Shown one piece after another: positions 42,644 through 52,004 of a DNA stretch of 64,000 nucleotides. The DNA is from an uncultured Candidatus Poseidoniales archaeon (GTDB taxonomy: Archaea > Thermoplasmatota > Poseidoniia > Poseidoniales > Poseidoniaceae): the NCBI GenBank assembly GCA_905182185.1, contig CAJJAP010000005.1:1-64000 (forward strand), in the 5' to 3' direction. A program made the translations under genes and the position numbers. Every line of letters starts with the position of its first letter. Positions within the stretch are counted from its first letter, which is position 1. The notes under the pieces were generated by a model. It did not search any database, was not told the origin of the DNA, and saw only the letters and a list, made by a program, of their open reading frames with translations.

Positions 42644-45100
42644 TCACTTAGCATTCTTGGCAATCCATTCGTGGCCGAACCATTGCCATTGTTCCATAGT
42701 CCACCCATCCGGCAATCCACCTTCTGGTAGTGGTGCAGTCTGTGCAGGTGGTTGACTAGGTTCAGGGGCTGCTGCGGCTACTTCCTCAACAGGTGCTTGT
42801 GATTGCGGCATTCCTGCAATATCCTCAATTGAACTTGAATCACCATATATTGAATCAGGATCTATTTGACCTGCATCTACAGTATCTGTTTCCAAACCAT
42901 CTACCTCTAAACCTGATTTGTTTTCTAACGAGAAATCGAGGCTATCAATGCTGTCTTCCCATCCGGAATCAGCTTCTACGCCACCCATTGCTGAAGAACC
43001 GGCTGAACCTTGTAATGCTTCTAAACTAGCAGAAGATTCCTTTGGCACATATGGAACTCCATACATTTTTATTAATCCTGCAATCTTTCGCTTTCTGACC
43101 ACCATTGCGATCACTAGTATTACCACTGTGAGTGAGATAAAGGCAATTCCACCAACGGTAGCCACTTGAGCCAAAATACCTTCATCAATTTCACCTGGCT
43201 CGGATAACGTTCCTGCATTTTTGCTTTCATTCCAAGCAAAGAATGACATAACGGTTTGATTAACTTCTCTATCACGCGATAAGTATTTTTGATAATCGCC
43301 TGAACGCCATCCTTCACATTGGCTACTGAGATCATCATAATTGAGATTACAATGGTCTTGCTCTGTTTGTATCAATGGCTTATTGTCATCGTAATCGGAA
43401 TTGGAACCAGCACCATCACCGTCTGCATCATAGTGCTCATTAGGGTCTGTTTCCATACCTTGTGATTCGGAGAAATCAACCCAACCATCGCCATCGAGGT
43501 CTTCACAGCCATAGGCAGTAACTTCTGTGAAGCCAACAACTGAACTTTCATTTAACAACCAAGATTTTACCGAAGTACCTGCTTGCCAAGGACAAGCATC
43601 AGGTTGTAGTCCGTCCGCATTATCACCATATCCATCTCCATCTCCGTCAAGCCATTGACTTCCTTGATTTGGCAAAGCATCTGCACCATTAGAAATACCC
43701 CAATCCGAGGATGGGTTAGAATACCCATCTTGATCTGAATCTAAACATCCAAATCGATCAATAGTTGAAAACCCATTTATTTGAGGGCATCCATCTGGGT
43801 TTAAGCCGACTGGGTTATCTCCAAATCCATCCTGATCAGTATCTTCCCATTGAGTTGGTTCATCTGGGTATTTGTCACCCATTTGGCCATTTTCATTATC
43901 TCCGTAACCATCTCCATCACGGTCTTGCCATTGGTCGGCATTATTAGGGAATAAATCGCCTTCAAATCCGATAGGTGAATCACCATGGCCATCACCATCA
44001 GTATCAATATGCTGTGAGATTTGTTGTGGGAATGCATCTGGAGCAAAGCCAAGAGGGTTATCTCCATATCCATCTTCATCTGCATCATCCCATTGAGTTG
44101 GTTCATTAGGGAACTTGTCCAAACGGTCAGTTACTCCATCAGAATCCGAGTCAATGTCGAAAAGGTAAATTTTTGAACCTGTAGGAGTTGTACTTGCTAC
44201 ATAAATTGCAGTAGTATAATATTGAAGTGAACCAATCACATACCCAGTTGCAACATGTGTGTTTTGCTCGCTAAGTGTTAACACATCTACTATACTTAGA
44301 TGACCACTTTTTGAACCGATTGCATATGTCGAGTTCTCATATTGCTGAATAGAAGATATCGCTTTACCATGTGAAAGAGTTAACGATTCAACCGCCCAAG
44401 AAGTTGTGTTATATCTGAGCAATTTTCCATTTGCAGTTCCAACGATTAAATCACCGTTTGAATCTTCAAATAATACTTTTATTATGGCATTTGAATCCGT
44501 CAATGAATACAACATTGAACCCCCATCATCATAGACGTAGACCTTAGTATCATAACTTCCAGTGATAATTCTTCCATCATTTAGAACTTGAAATGCGCTC
44601 AAACCGGCACTTACAGGGGTAGTATGTACTCCTGTAGAACCTTCTGGACTATACTCTTCAGCACGGCGCCTTCCCGCATAATGGGCTAGCCATAAATCGC
44701 CCTGATCGTCCCAATCCACTGAATCTACAGGCCATAACAACGAGATATTTCTATTGACTATTTGCAGACCCAGATGTATGATAGAGACTCCATTGTTATG
44801 AGCGACTGCAACTAATTGTTGAGCATCATCGAGCCTAGCCGAGTTTGCTGAAACATTCAAATCAATGTTCCACTGCAGAGCATGTTGGCCATTAGAAAAA
44901 CTGTTAACACTGAGGTTTCCAGTTTCATCCACCATCAAAATTGTGCCATCAGCCATCCTCTGCCAAAAAACTAATTCTTCATCAAATTCATCGGTAACTC
45001 CTGCTTCAATCAAATTACTTGTATCAGCAGAAATACTTGGTAATAATCCTGAAAGAGGTAGCAGCAAAAATGTTAGAATTAAACAAACGCCACGCTTCAT
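42644..45100 (-). CDS. Surface protein: beta-propeller, thrombospondin type 3 repeats, membrane anchor
   Basis: The 818-residue product has a signal peptide (residues 1-25), an N-terminal WD40/PQQ-like beta-propeller (about 30-325), then about seven Asp-rich calcium-binding thrombospondin type 3 units (DTDGDGHGDSPIGF, DRDGDGYGDN, DTDQDGFGDNP and others, about 330-570), a membrane helix near 655-680 followed by RKRK, and a cytoplasmic tail ending in LPDGWTMEQWQWFGHEW. That last motif recurs at the C-terminus of marine group II proteins. The protein probably senses or binds at the surface, stiffened by calcium, and signals through the small tail motif. Confidence 0.85.
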   Translation of the reverse strand: MKRGVCLILTFLLLPLSGLLPSISADTSNLIEAGVTDEFDEELVFWQRMADGTILMVDETGNLSVNSFSNGQHALQWNIDLNVSANSARLDDAQQLVAVAHNNGVSIIHLGLQIVNRNISLLWPVDSVDWDDQGDLWLAHYAGRRRAEEYSPEGSTGVHTTPVSAGLSAFQVLNDGRIITGSYDTKVYVYDDGGSMLYSLTDSNAIIKVLFEDSNGDLIVGTANGKLLRYNTTSWAVESLTLSHGKAISSIQQYENSTYAIGSKSGHLSIVDVLTLSEQNTHVATGYVIGSLQYYTTAIYVASTTPTGSKIYLFDIDSDSDGVTDRLDKFPNEPTQWDDADEDGYGDNPLGFAPDAFPQQISQHIDTDGDGHGDSPIGFEGDLFPNNADQWQDRDGDGYGDNENGQMGDKYPDEPTQWEDTDQDGFGDNPVGLNPDGCPQINGFSTIDRFGCLDSDQDGYSNPSSDWGISNGADALPNQGSQWLDGDGDGYGDNADGLQPDACPWQAGTSVKSWLLNESSVVGFTEVTAYGCEDLDGDGWVDFSESQGMETDPNEHYDADGDGAGSNSDYDDNKPLIQTEQDHCNLNYDDLSSQCEGWRSGDYQKYLSRDREVNQTVMSFFAWNESKNAGTLSEPGEIDEGILAQVATVGGIAFISLTVVILVIAMVVRKRKIAGLIKMYGVPYVPKESSASLEALQGSAGSSAMGGVEADSGWEDSIDSLDFSLENKSGLEVDGLETDTVDAGQIDPDSIYGDSSSIEDIAGMPQSQAPVEEVAAAAPEPSQPPAQTAPLPEGGLPDGWTMEQWQWFGHEWIAKNAK

Positions 45101-45181
45101 GTATTACACGAAAACGCATTTAGATATGAAATAGACTGCTAAAAGTGTAATGAATCTGCTCTGGAGGTCAATAATTACTCA

Positions 45182-47449
45182 TCAATTATCTTCTTCTTTA
45201 GAAGGTTGCATCTTTTTTCTCTCGATTTTAAGAGGGGTCCTTTTTTTGATTGGAATCAATGTTGCCATTGCAGTTTCAACATTCATTTTCACTGGTGGAC
45301 CGGACATTGCTGCTGGTTTCTTAACACTCGATACAGGTGGACCGGACATTGCTGCTGGTTTCTTAATAGCCGATACAGGTGGACCAGACATTGCTGCTGG
45401 TGATTCTGTTTTGTTAACCGGTTGTAATTGTCTTACCGGAGTTAATGATGCTGCTTTTTGTTGTTGTGGGTTTGCAACCGAAAGTTTAGTTGTGATCGGA
45501 TTAAGTAATGCTGTCTTTGGTTCATCTTCAAGTTCCGTAACTAGTTCTTCTAAGATTACTTCTACCATTTCATCTTCAATGTCAATTTCTGTAATCTCAT
45601 CTTCAATATCAATTTCTGCAATCTCTTGTTCCGCCACAATCTCTTCAACTTGTTCAATTGGCTCTACAGGTATTGAAGTGGGTTGAACAATAGTAGGTGA
45701 TTGCTCAATCTGAGTAACCGGCTGAACTTGTGGCTGAATTGGAATTATTGGAGAGCGTACAACTCTCTGATGAATAGGCTCAGGCAATGCAGATGCAGTA
45801 GCAGCGCTAGTTTGTTGATTGACCAGAGGTGATTTGACAGGTCTAGCCATTGATAATGCCGACGAAAGTGGTTTTGCACTTGTCGTAGGTGATCTCATTC
45901 CAGCCAACCCCATTCTTGGTTGATGTTGTTGTGCAGCAGCACCTAAAGTGCCGCCTAATGCTCTTCCACCTGATTGTGCTCCTTGGCGTGCTCCCAATGC
46001 AAATGGGTCCATCCCAGTTGCTTGCATTCCTTGAGTTCCTTGACCCGAAATTGCTTGCATCCAAGTTTGGCGCTTGTCAACCTTATTGTCTTGGGTTTGT
46101 AATTCTTGGAATTCTTGTTCACGGCTTTGAAGGACTGATTGTTCGCTATCGATTTCACCTTGGATTTGATTGGTGACCGCGTCGCGCATCTTCTCTTCTG
46201 CCATTTCCTTGAATGAATCCATCTTCTCACTTAGGCCACTTAGGCGGTCACGAATTTCTGCACGCTTGAGTCCAAGTTGTGCTTCGATTTCCGCTCTGAT
46301 TGCAGCTTCTCTTTTTCTGACATCGATGAGAGCCTTGTTTCGCATAATCTCTTCACGTTTGTCAAGTTGCCTTTCAAGTTGAGTAGCGACTTCATTTTCT
46401 TTGCGAGCCTTGAAATCGTTAAGCCTCTCTTCCATATCAATTTCAAGTTCGAGAGAAGTCTCTTCCTTCAATAGGTCAAGATCGGTTTCAAAGGTCAAGC
46501 GTTCATTGCGCAACCCTGCATCAACTTCGGACATAATCGCCTTTCTCGCTGCTGATTCTCGTGATTGGAATTCAAGTTCAAGTCGTTCTGACCAATCGAC
46601 CTTCTTGGCTTCATATTGAGCGCCCAATTGATCACGTAACTCAGATTCCCGGTCATATCTAAAGCGGGCGAGACGGTTTTGAATTTCTGCTTCTCTAGCA
46701 CTACGATAATTAGTGAATTCTTCTTCCATTCTAAGGTCGAGTTCAGACTCAACCTCTGTCTTCAATGAATGGGAGATATCATCGACTGCCTTTGAAAAGG
46801 TGATATCATACTTTTCGCGAAGTCGTGATTTCCTTTCACTGAGTCTTTCGGAATGGCGCTCCTCTAATTGACGAGCGATTTCTACACGCAACTCATCACG
46901 ACGTCTCGCTATTGCAAGTTCGACATCTTCTCGCATGTTCTCTTCAAGATCGTCTGTTTCTTGTCGCAAACGACCTTCTAGTTCCTCTTGTAGTTGTTGA
47001 GCAATATCTTCTTCTAAACGTAGGCTACGGCGTTCGTATTCTGATTTGAGCCTAGCTTCTCTTTGCTTTAGTCGTCCTCTAAGTTGTTGCTCCAGGCGAG
47101 TTCTAATACCTCTGCGCAATTGTTCTTCTCTTTCTGCTAGACGAGCGATGTGGCCTTCTTCTAGACGGTTGATTTCAGCACTTTCCATTTGTTTGAATCG
47201 TGTTTCCATTTCAACTTCTATGTTGCCTTCAATCTCTCTAACCCTTCGTTGTAATTCTTGATTATATTCAAGAGATAATCTCTCTTTTTGAATATCGAGA
47301 CGCTGACGATGCTCTTGTTGCAATTGTGCCTCAATATTGGACTTTATCTGCTCTTTATGTTCAACGAGCCTTCTGTCTTGCTCAACTTCAATTCCTTCAC
47401 GTAATGAGTCTAGTTGGCGATTGAGGCGCAAATCTAGTTCCATTCGCAT
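45182..47449 (-). CDS. Giant coiled-coil protein, main part
   Basis: This 755-residue frame continues the gene at 47397-47825; the two are one protein of about 880 residues separated by a frame break near 47455-47467 (after ERESLIQ the sequence goes on as EEGRMRMELDLRLNRQ in the other frame). Residues to about 440 are an almost unbroken charged coiled coil rich in Arg, Glu and Gln with repeating LEERHSERLSERKSRLREK-like units. After a Gly/Gln-rich hinge comes a Pro/Val/Glu-rich segment and a tail with three AAMSGPPV units. No membrane segment or known domain is seen. It could be a structural or scaffold filament; the tail may be a docking site. Confidence 0.78.
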   Translation of the reverse strand: MRMELDLRLNRQLDSLREGIEVEQDRRLVEHKEQIKSNIEAQLQQEHRQRLDIQKERLSLEYNQELQRRVREIEGNIEVEMETRFKQMESAEINRLEEGHIARLAEREEQLRRGIRTRLEQQLRGRLKQREARLKSEYERRSLRLEEDIAQQLQEELEGRLRQETDDLEENMREDVELAIARRRDELRVEIARQLEERHSERLSERKSRLREKYDITFSKAVDDISHSLKTEVESELDLRMEEEFTNYRSAREAEIQNRLARFRYDRESELRDQLGAQYEAKKVDWSERLELEFQSRESAARKAIMSEVDAGLRNERLTFETDLDLLKEETSLELEIDMEERLNDFKARKENEVATQLERQLDKREEIMRNKALIDVRKREAAIRAEIEAQLGLKRAEIRDRLSGLSEKMDSFKEMAEEKMRDAVTNQIQGEIDSEQSVLQSREQEFQELQTQDNKVDKRQTWMQAISGQGTQGMQATGMDPFALGARQGAQSGGRALGGTLGAAAQQHQPRMGLAGMRSPTTSAKPLSSALSMARPVKSPLVNQQTSAATASALPEPIHQRVVRSPIIPIQPQVQPVTQIEQSPTIVQPTSIPVEPIEQVEEIVAEQEIAEIDIEDEITEIDIEDEMVEVILEELVTELEDEPKTALLNPITTKLSVANPQQQKAASLTPVRQLQPVNKTESPAAMSGPPVSAIKKPAAMSGPPVSSVKKPAAMSGPPVKMNVETAMATLIPIKKRTPLKIERKKMQPSKEEDN
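45296..45401. repeat. Tandem 42-bp repeat coding for MSGPPV units
   Basis: Three copies with a 42-base period start at 45296, 45338 and 45380 and encode 14-residue units KPAAMSGPPVSSVK on the minus strand. The first and second copies are nearly identical in DNA, which points to recent duplication. Confidence 0.85.
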
Positions 47450-47825
47450 CCGTCCTTCTTCTCTGGATCAAGGATTCACGCTCCATTTCAGCGAGTTCTT
47501 GTTCCATGTCTTCTCGCATTTCTTTCTCTAATGCGTCCATCGTAAGTTCGTGACTAACTGCTAAATCTGTAGCAACTGAATCTTTCATCGCTGCTATTCT
47601 TTCATCCATTGCTTGCTGACGTATTCGCTTTTCTCTACGAAGATCGCCGCGCAGCCTCTCTTCTTGGCGGAAACGTGCGCTACCTAATGTCGCTTGGTCA
47701 AGTGACATTGTTTTGCTAGAAGTGAATTGAGATCTCAATGACGATAAGGATACTGAATCAGACCCATTGAGAGCAGGAGGGCTTGCGCCAACTGCGTCAA
47801 TCGTCTTGCTTTCGCTGACTCCCAT
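47397..47825 (-). CDS. Giant coiled-coil protein, N-terminal part
   Basis: The frame from ATG 47825 encodes a Ser-rich head (about 40 residues) then coiled coil (RFRQEERLRGDLRREKRIR and on). The last 22 residues after ERESLIQRR are off-frame product; homologous coiled coil resumes in the frame that ends at 45182. An extra A or a two-base loss in the GAGAAGAAGG stretch explains the break. GAGAGGTTGGATGGG precedes the ATG. Confidence 0.7.
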   Translation of the reverse strand: MGVSESKTIDAVGASPPALNGSDSVSLSSLRSQFTSSKTMSLDQATLGSARFRQEERLRGDLRREKRIRQQAMDERIAAMKDSVATDLAVSHELTMDALEKEMREDMEQELAEMERESLIQRRRTDANGTRFAPQSPTRLIT

Positions 47826-47963
47826 TGTATCCCATCCAACCTCTCATCCTCGTCTCATCATAGTTAAAGAGCGCGACTAAAGAGACCCATAAAATGCAGT
47901 TTTTCGCATGGTTATACGACTAGCCAAACTATCTTATTGAAAACAATACTTTTGATAATTTTA

Positions 47964-48155
47964 TTATTCTTCAGATGAAACTGAATCGTCAATTTGTTTG
48001 GACTTTTCAACGACTTGTTTACCTGAGATGATGTAGGCTAGAACCAATAGTGCTGAAATAATAAATAGATAGAAAGATAAATTCAAACCTTCCATTTCAT
48101 GACCATGTTCAGATTTAGTGGTATGAATTAACGCTGATGTTATCGCAACTAGCAT
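47964..48155 (-). CDS. C-terminal part of the phosphatidyltransferase gene (off-frame piece)
   Basis: The 63-residue frame has two hydrophobic helices, the second reading FYLFIISALLVLAYIISGK, which matches the last helix and YxxSG ending of CDP-diacylglycerol-serine phosphatidyltransferases. It therefore completes the gene at 48115-48864, joined through SVIQ-SAMLVAITS with a break near 48158-48166. As a separate gene it would be a small membrane protein, which is less likely. Confidence 0.6.
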   Translation of the reverse strand: MLVAITSALIHTTKSEHGHEMEGLNLSFYLFIISALLVLAYIISGKQVVEKSKQIDDSVSSEE

Positions 48156-48864
48156 AGCGGACTAATTGTATGACACTCAATTTCATAGGAAGCCCTCCTT
48201 TCAATTTTGACATCGGTCTATCCGCTATCATCAATCCACCGCTGATGAACATCAATGGCAACATCATAAAATCAAAATATGGTTTCGGTGTACCTTTTCC
48301 AAAACAGATTGAACAATCCCAAGTTGTTAAATCTGGGCCAAAACCTACTGATGGTTGAATCCAAATAAGGCCTGCAAAACTTAGTATCAATAATGCATTT
48401 CCGGGGCTGGATAAACCTACAAAATAATTAATTTCTGAGCCATCATCATACTGGAAACGTGCTAACCTTAACATTCCAGTAGCAATTATCCAACAACTAG
48501 CAATTCCTAAAGATATTGTCCAAAATGGTGATGCTTCCCCCCACCGGCCGAACATTACGAATATCAATAATGCTGGAGCAACGCAAAATGAAATACAATC
48601 AGACATTATATCCAAGGAACCGCCGAGTAGTTTTCTTTTTGAATAGCGTCTAGCGATAGGTCCATCGATGATATCACCGATTACCGAGGCTAGAATACAG
48701 AGCATTGCCAACCAAATATAATGTGTTTTCAAGCCACCCTGGTAGTATGGTTGGTGTAAATCTTCAACTGCTAAAATGATGAACAAGATAGCAGCAGTTC
48801 CGAGTAATCCATTGCACAACGTGATGTAATCGGCGATTCCCATCATTCGATATGTTGTTTTCAA
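48115..48864 (-). CDS. pssA: CDP-alcohol phosphatidyltransferase (archaetidylserine synthase-like)
   Basis: These membrane enzymes swap CMP of a CDP-activated lipid for a polar head group. The product has the full motif DGPIAR(x8)GGSLD(xxx)D: IDGPIARRYSKRKLLGGSLD then IMSDCISF. With the LVGLSSPGNALL-like FVGLSSPGNALLIL segment it resembles the serine-transferring PssA branch. The annotated frame ends in an off-frame tail (LVRYASCDNISVNSYH); the true C-terminus is in the frame 47964-48155. The zinc-ribbon gene lies ten bases upstream. Confidence 0.85.
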   Translation of the reverse strand: MKTTYRMMGIADYITLCNGLLGTAAILFIILAVEDLHQPYYQGGLKTHYIWLAMLCILASVIGDIIDGPIARRYSKRKLLGGSLDIMSDCISFCVAPALLIFVMFGRWGEASPFWTISLGIASCWIIATGMLRLARFQYDDGSEINYFVGLSSPGNALLILSFAGLIWIQPSVGFGPDLTTWDCSICFGKGTPKPYFDFMMLPLMFISGGLMIADRPMSKLKGGLPMKLSVIQLVRYASCDNISVNSYH

Positions 48865-48873
48865 ATTCTCACC

Positions 48874-49275
48874 TCAAAATTTAACTTTGAATGATGTGGA
48901 ACAGGCAGGGCAATCAATATCTCGTTCACCTGGTTTTATTTTCATTCTTAAACGGCGATCGCATCCTGGGCAGGCGACTTCGGTACGAGGTATATTTTTC
49001 GCGACCGTGAAGTGTGTTGAACAAGAGGCGCATTGTAGGTGGGCTGGCCTCTTGTCAATTCCAACTATGAGCACTTTAGAGCATTCGGGACATCCGATTT
49101 TTTCATCTTTCCAATTACGTCTAGTTACAGGGTGTTCAACTTTGACTTGTGATGAACAAATGGAACAGGTTAACACACCCAAATCTGAAGGTAGTAGTGA
49201 AGAACATTTTGGACAGGATAATGCAGGTGGTGCAATCCTTGATTCTACAATTGCTGCTTCTCCTTCTTCTTCCAT
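48874..49275 (-). CDS. Triple zinc-ribbon protein
   Basis: The 133-residue product has six CxxC pairs (CPKC, CSIC, CPEC, CASC, CPGC, CPAC), enough for three zinc ribbons, with an acidic N-terminal tail. No catalytic domain is seen. Such rubredoxin-like arrays are found in transcription- or ribosome-associated factors of archaea. It sits between a winged-helix regulator and the phosphatidyltransferase, all on the same strand. Confidence 0.75.
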   Translation of the reverse strand: MEEEGEAAIVESRIAPPALSCPKCSSLLPSDLGVLTCSICSSQVKVEHPVTRRNWKDEKIGCPECSKVLIVGIDKRPAHLQCASCSTHFTVAKNIPRTEVACPGCDRRLRMKIKPGERDIDCPACSTSFKVKF

Positions 49276-49318
49276 GCCTAGGCCACCTTCATATTGTTCT
49301 TGGTTATTATTGAACTAA

Positions 49319-49828
49319 TCATCGACTCTTGCCGATTAATGCGATTCCACCTGGAACGAAAGTGAACGGTAGGTTGAGTTCGATACCGTAATCGTTGGCT
49401 AATGCCTCAAGCATTTTCTTTGCTCCAATTTGCTCACGGGAACCATCTAAATTGACAATGTGTATGTCTCTTCCTTCGGAAATTGCAGTTGCTAATTCAC
49501 TTGGAAGCCCCGTGGTATCAATTTCACTAGCGGAGACGTTTGCTACTGGTTGTGCTGCAACCGGTACGTTGCTACCAACGATTCCCGGTAGAGTAACGCG
49601 CTGAGTGATTTTCCACCAACGTGCCCTTCCTACATCTCTATGATTTTCAACCAAATTTAGAGATGCTAATTTCTTTAGATGGTGGTATAAATTGTATCTG
49701 TCAACATTGACTGCTGCTTGAAGTTGAACTGTACTCATCTCTTCAACCGCCATTAATGCAGAGTAAAGATTTCGCCGTGTAGGGTGTACTAATGCAGTAG
49801 TCACAGGGTCTGCGTGTAGTCGTGCCAT
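49319..49828 (-). CDS. Winged-helix (ArsR-like) transcription regulator
   Basis: The start at ATG 49828 follows GGTGAG; an ATG at 49870 adds 14 residues. Of 169 residues, the first 75 form a winged helix: HPTRRNLYSALMAVEEMSTVQLQ, VDRYNLYHHLKKLASLNLVE and GRARWWKIT. A linker and a C-terminal alpha/beta domain (about 110-165) follow. There is no cysteine metal site, yet its position just downstream of a metal P-ATPase gene on the same strand fits a regulator of that pump or of lipid genes. Confidence 0.8.
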   Translation of the reverse strand: MARLHADPVTTALVHPTRRNLYSALMAVEEMSTVQLQAAVNVDRYNLYHHLKKLASLNLVENHRDVGRARWWKITQRVTLPGIVGSNVPVAAQPVANVSASEIDTTGLPSELATAISEGRDIHIVNLDGSREQIGAKKMLEALANDYGIELNLPFTFVPGGIALIGKSR

Positions 49829-50036
49829 TGTCTCACCAAGTGGGAAGAGGCACGCTTTAGGTATGAACATATCGCGGGAAATTAGTTAGAACGATACTTC
49901 AAAAATAAGGCATCGAAGGAAGTTCTAGTATCAAAATATAATGATTTGAAGATTTGAGATAGTAATTGTAATGCCCCAGAATTTCCTGCAAGCCTTGCAC
50001 CATTCAAAATGACGACTATTACCGATGCTTCATGAA

Positions 50037-51422
50037 TCAGACTCCAACCCATAATTGGTCATACATGCCGTTGATTACCGCGAAAACTAATGCTATTGTT
50101 ATCGCAACCGAGAATACCAGGTTTCCAATTAAGATTCGTTGTGCCTTTCTCGCTAAATCAATCAAGTCGCATAACATGCTTGGATCTTCTGCAGGTATCA
50201 ATACATCAGCAGCCTCTAAATTTACTGTTTCCCCACAACCAACCGCAACTCCAACATCAGAAACAGCTAAGGCTGCAGCATCATTGAATCCATCTCCAAC
50301 CATCATTGTAATGTGCGTTTTACTTCTACCCCTTACCCACTTAACTTTGTCTTCAGGGCTCAAATTACCATGGGCAGCGGCTTCTGGTAATCCTACGCGT
50401 TTAGCAAACTTTGATACTGCTGCTTGAGAATCTCCACTGAGGATTTCAACATTTATTCCTCGCTGATATAATTTAGGAATTAGTGTATCTGAACCTTTAC
50501 GAGTATCATCGTGAATAAATGTAAACAATGCAATAGGAATTTCTTCTTTGCACAGAATACTTGCACCGTGCCCTTGTTTGTTGGCTTGATCAAGCGCAGT
50601 TTGAATTTCCTTTGGGATTTTAATTCCTAATCCGGCTAACTTATCAGGTCGTATTAACGATACTTGCTTTCCTGAACTCATACCAACAACTCCAGCCTCA
50701 ACATCACTATGCCCATGAATCGGGCTTGGTTTGTATCCTTTTTCCGTTGCCAAATCCATGATTGCAAGCGCATAGGGGTGGTTAGAGCGAGCCTCTAGTC
50801 CAGCAGCGATTTTTATTGCAGAATCACTGCGCTTGCCCTTTGCTGTAATTATTTGGCCGATTTTTGGTTTACCAGATGTTAATGTTCCAGTTTTATCTAG
50901 CAATACGTGATTTACTTTGCTCAGTCGTTCCAATACACTGCCCCCGCGTGCGATTACTCCCATGTGTGCAGCATTTGCTAATGCCGCAGCATGTGGCACT
51001 GGTGTTGCCAATAAGAGGGCACACGGGCAAGACACAACCCATAACAGAAGAATAACTTTCCAATTATCTGGGAACATCAGATACCAAACAACAAAGGCAC
51101 CAAACAGAACTGTTGGCACCCAAATCGCAGTAAATTTCTCAATACCACTTTGAATACGCGGTGATTCTTCTCTGAAAGTATGAACCGCTTCAATTAATCC
51201 CGATAATCTAGTATTGTCGCCAACTGCGGTTACCTTGATGACCAGTGGTCCCTTTGCAAGAACCAAACCTGCTTGAATTTCTTCTCCTTTTGAAACCTCT
51301 ACTGGAACTGATTCTCCGGTTAAAGGCGCTTTATCCAAAGCGCCGATTCCATCTAGAATGATTCCGTCACAAGGAATTAATTCACCACTTCTAATCTCTA
51401 TTTGATTACCTACTCGAATCAA
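50037..51422 (-). CDS. P1B-type ATPase, catalytic piece
   Basis: This 461-residue open piece holds the actuator motif LTGESVP, the ion-binding helix WVVSCPCALLLATPVP, the phosphorylation site DKTGTLTSGKP, the ATP-binding RSNHPYALAI (HP motif) and the hinge MVGDGFNDAAAL. All catalytic residues are intact. The protein is cut at both ends by frame breaks (near 51445 and 50040). CPC plus the C-terminal context points to Zn2+/Cd2+ export. Confidence 0.88.
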   Translation of the reverse strand: MIRVGNQIEIRSGELIPCDGIILDGIGALDKAPLTGESVPVEVSKGEEIQAGLVLAKGPLVIKVTAVGDNTRLSGLIEAVHTFREESPRIQSGIEKFTAIWVPTVLFGAFVVWYLMFPDNWKVILLLWVVSCPCALLLATPVPHAAALANAAHMGVIARGGSVLERLSKVNHVLLDKTGTLTSGKPKIGQIITAKGKRSDSAIKIAAGLEARSNHPYALAIMDLATEKGYKPSPIHGHSDVEAGVVGMSSGKQVSLIRPDKLAGLGIKIPKEIQTALDQANKQGHGASILCKEEIPIALFTFIHDDTRKGSDTLIPKLYQRGINVEILSGDSQAAVSKFAKRVGLPEAAAHGNLSPEDKVKWVRGRSKTHITMMVGDGFNDAAALAVSDVGVAVGCGETVNLEAADVLIPAEDPSMLCDLIDLARKAQRILIGNLVFSVAITIALVFAVINGMYDQLWVGV

Positions 51423-51467
51423 ATCGATTGGACGACCTCAACACCTCACCTTCATCTTGGCAGGTTG

Positions 51468-52004
51468 CTAACGGCCCAGTTCCAGGAGTGATGTCGATAG
51501 TATCAGGAACCATTTGTAACGAAAATCCACTTGTTTTATCGCTTGATCGATTCCTTGTTGATTGAGTAACTTGCTTCCAGATAATCTTCTGGCTGTGCGA
51601 GGTAATCTATCCAAGCCGCCTTGCATTGCCTCCCTCGCTTTGATGAGTGCATCGCCTTCTAAATGGGCTGTAAAGGCAACTAGTATAGCCACGATAAGCG
51701 CTTCCTCCCACATTCCTAAGATTCCTGCACCGATAACTGCTAGACTAGTGAGAACTTGAAAACCGAGTTGGCGATTTCTAATACTTGCAATGGCTTCTTT
51801 GAACATCTGTAATCCACCTAATACCAATCCAGGTAGAGCGATTATTGCAATTAAAGTAGGTGAGAGCGAATAAAACTCCGCGATAAGAACTATCAACAGA
51901 ATTGGAAGTGCCAAACCGCCACCAATTAATCTCCATTGATCGGGGCGTATTTTTGCACTTTTTGCTTCAACATATTTTGGGGCCGCCCCTAATATTACAT
52001 CCAA
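51468..52004 (-). CDS. P1B-type ATPase, membrane-domain piece
   Basis: The 178-residue open piece contains four membrane helices and the cytoplasmic approach to the actuator domain (EGDALIKAREAMQGGLDRLPRTARRL). True coding continues in another frame from about 51505 (GFSLQMVPDTIDITPGTGPL) to the catalytic piece. Its start is TTG within an overlapping frame and is not a natural gene start. Confidence 0.7.
   Translation of the reverse strand: MDVILGAAPKYVEAKSAKIRPDQWRLIGGGLALPILLIVLIAEFYSLSPTLIAIIALPGLVLGGLQMFKEAIASIRNRQLGFQVLTSLAVIGAGILGMWEEALIVAILVAFTAHLEGDALIKAREAMQGGLDRLPRTARRLSGSKLLNQQGIDQAIKQVDFRYKWFLILSTSLLELGR

Noticed and set aside
43440-44160. Periodic repeats suggestive of a CRISPR-like or satellite array
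   Set aside because: The periodicity comes from Asp-rich thrombospondin type 3 units inside an open coding frame; there are no conserved direct repeats with unique spacers.
45296-45401. Three tandem 42-base repeats as a possible regulatory iteron array
   Set aside because: They lie in frame inside the coiled-coil gene and encode 14-residue MSGPPV units.
45150-45686. 178-codon plus-strand frame with repeated GGPDIAAG units
   Set aside because: It mirrors the MSGPP repeats and the low-complexity tail of the minus-strand coiled-coil gene.
47397-47470. Programmed ribosomal frameshift in the coiled-coil gene
   Set aside because: No slippery heptamer with a downstream hairpin is evident, and similar breaks occur in unrelated housekeeping genes, so sequence error is simpler.
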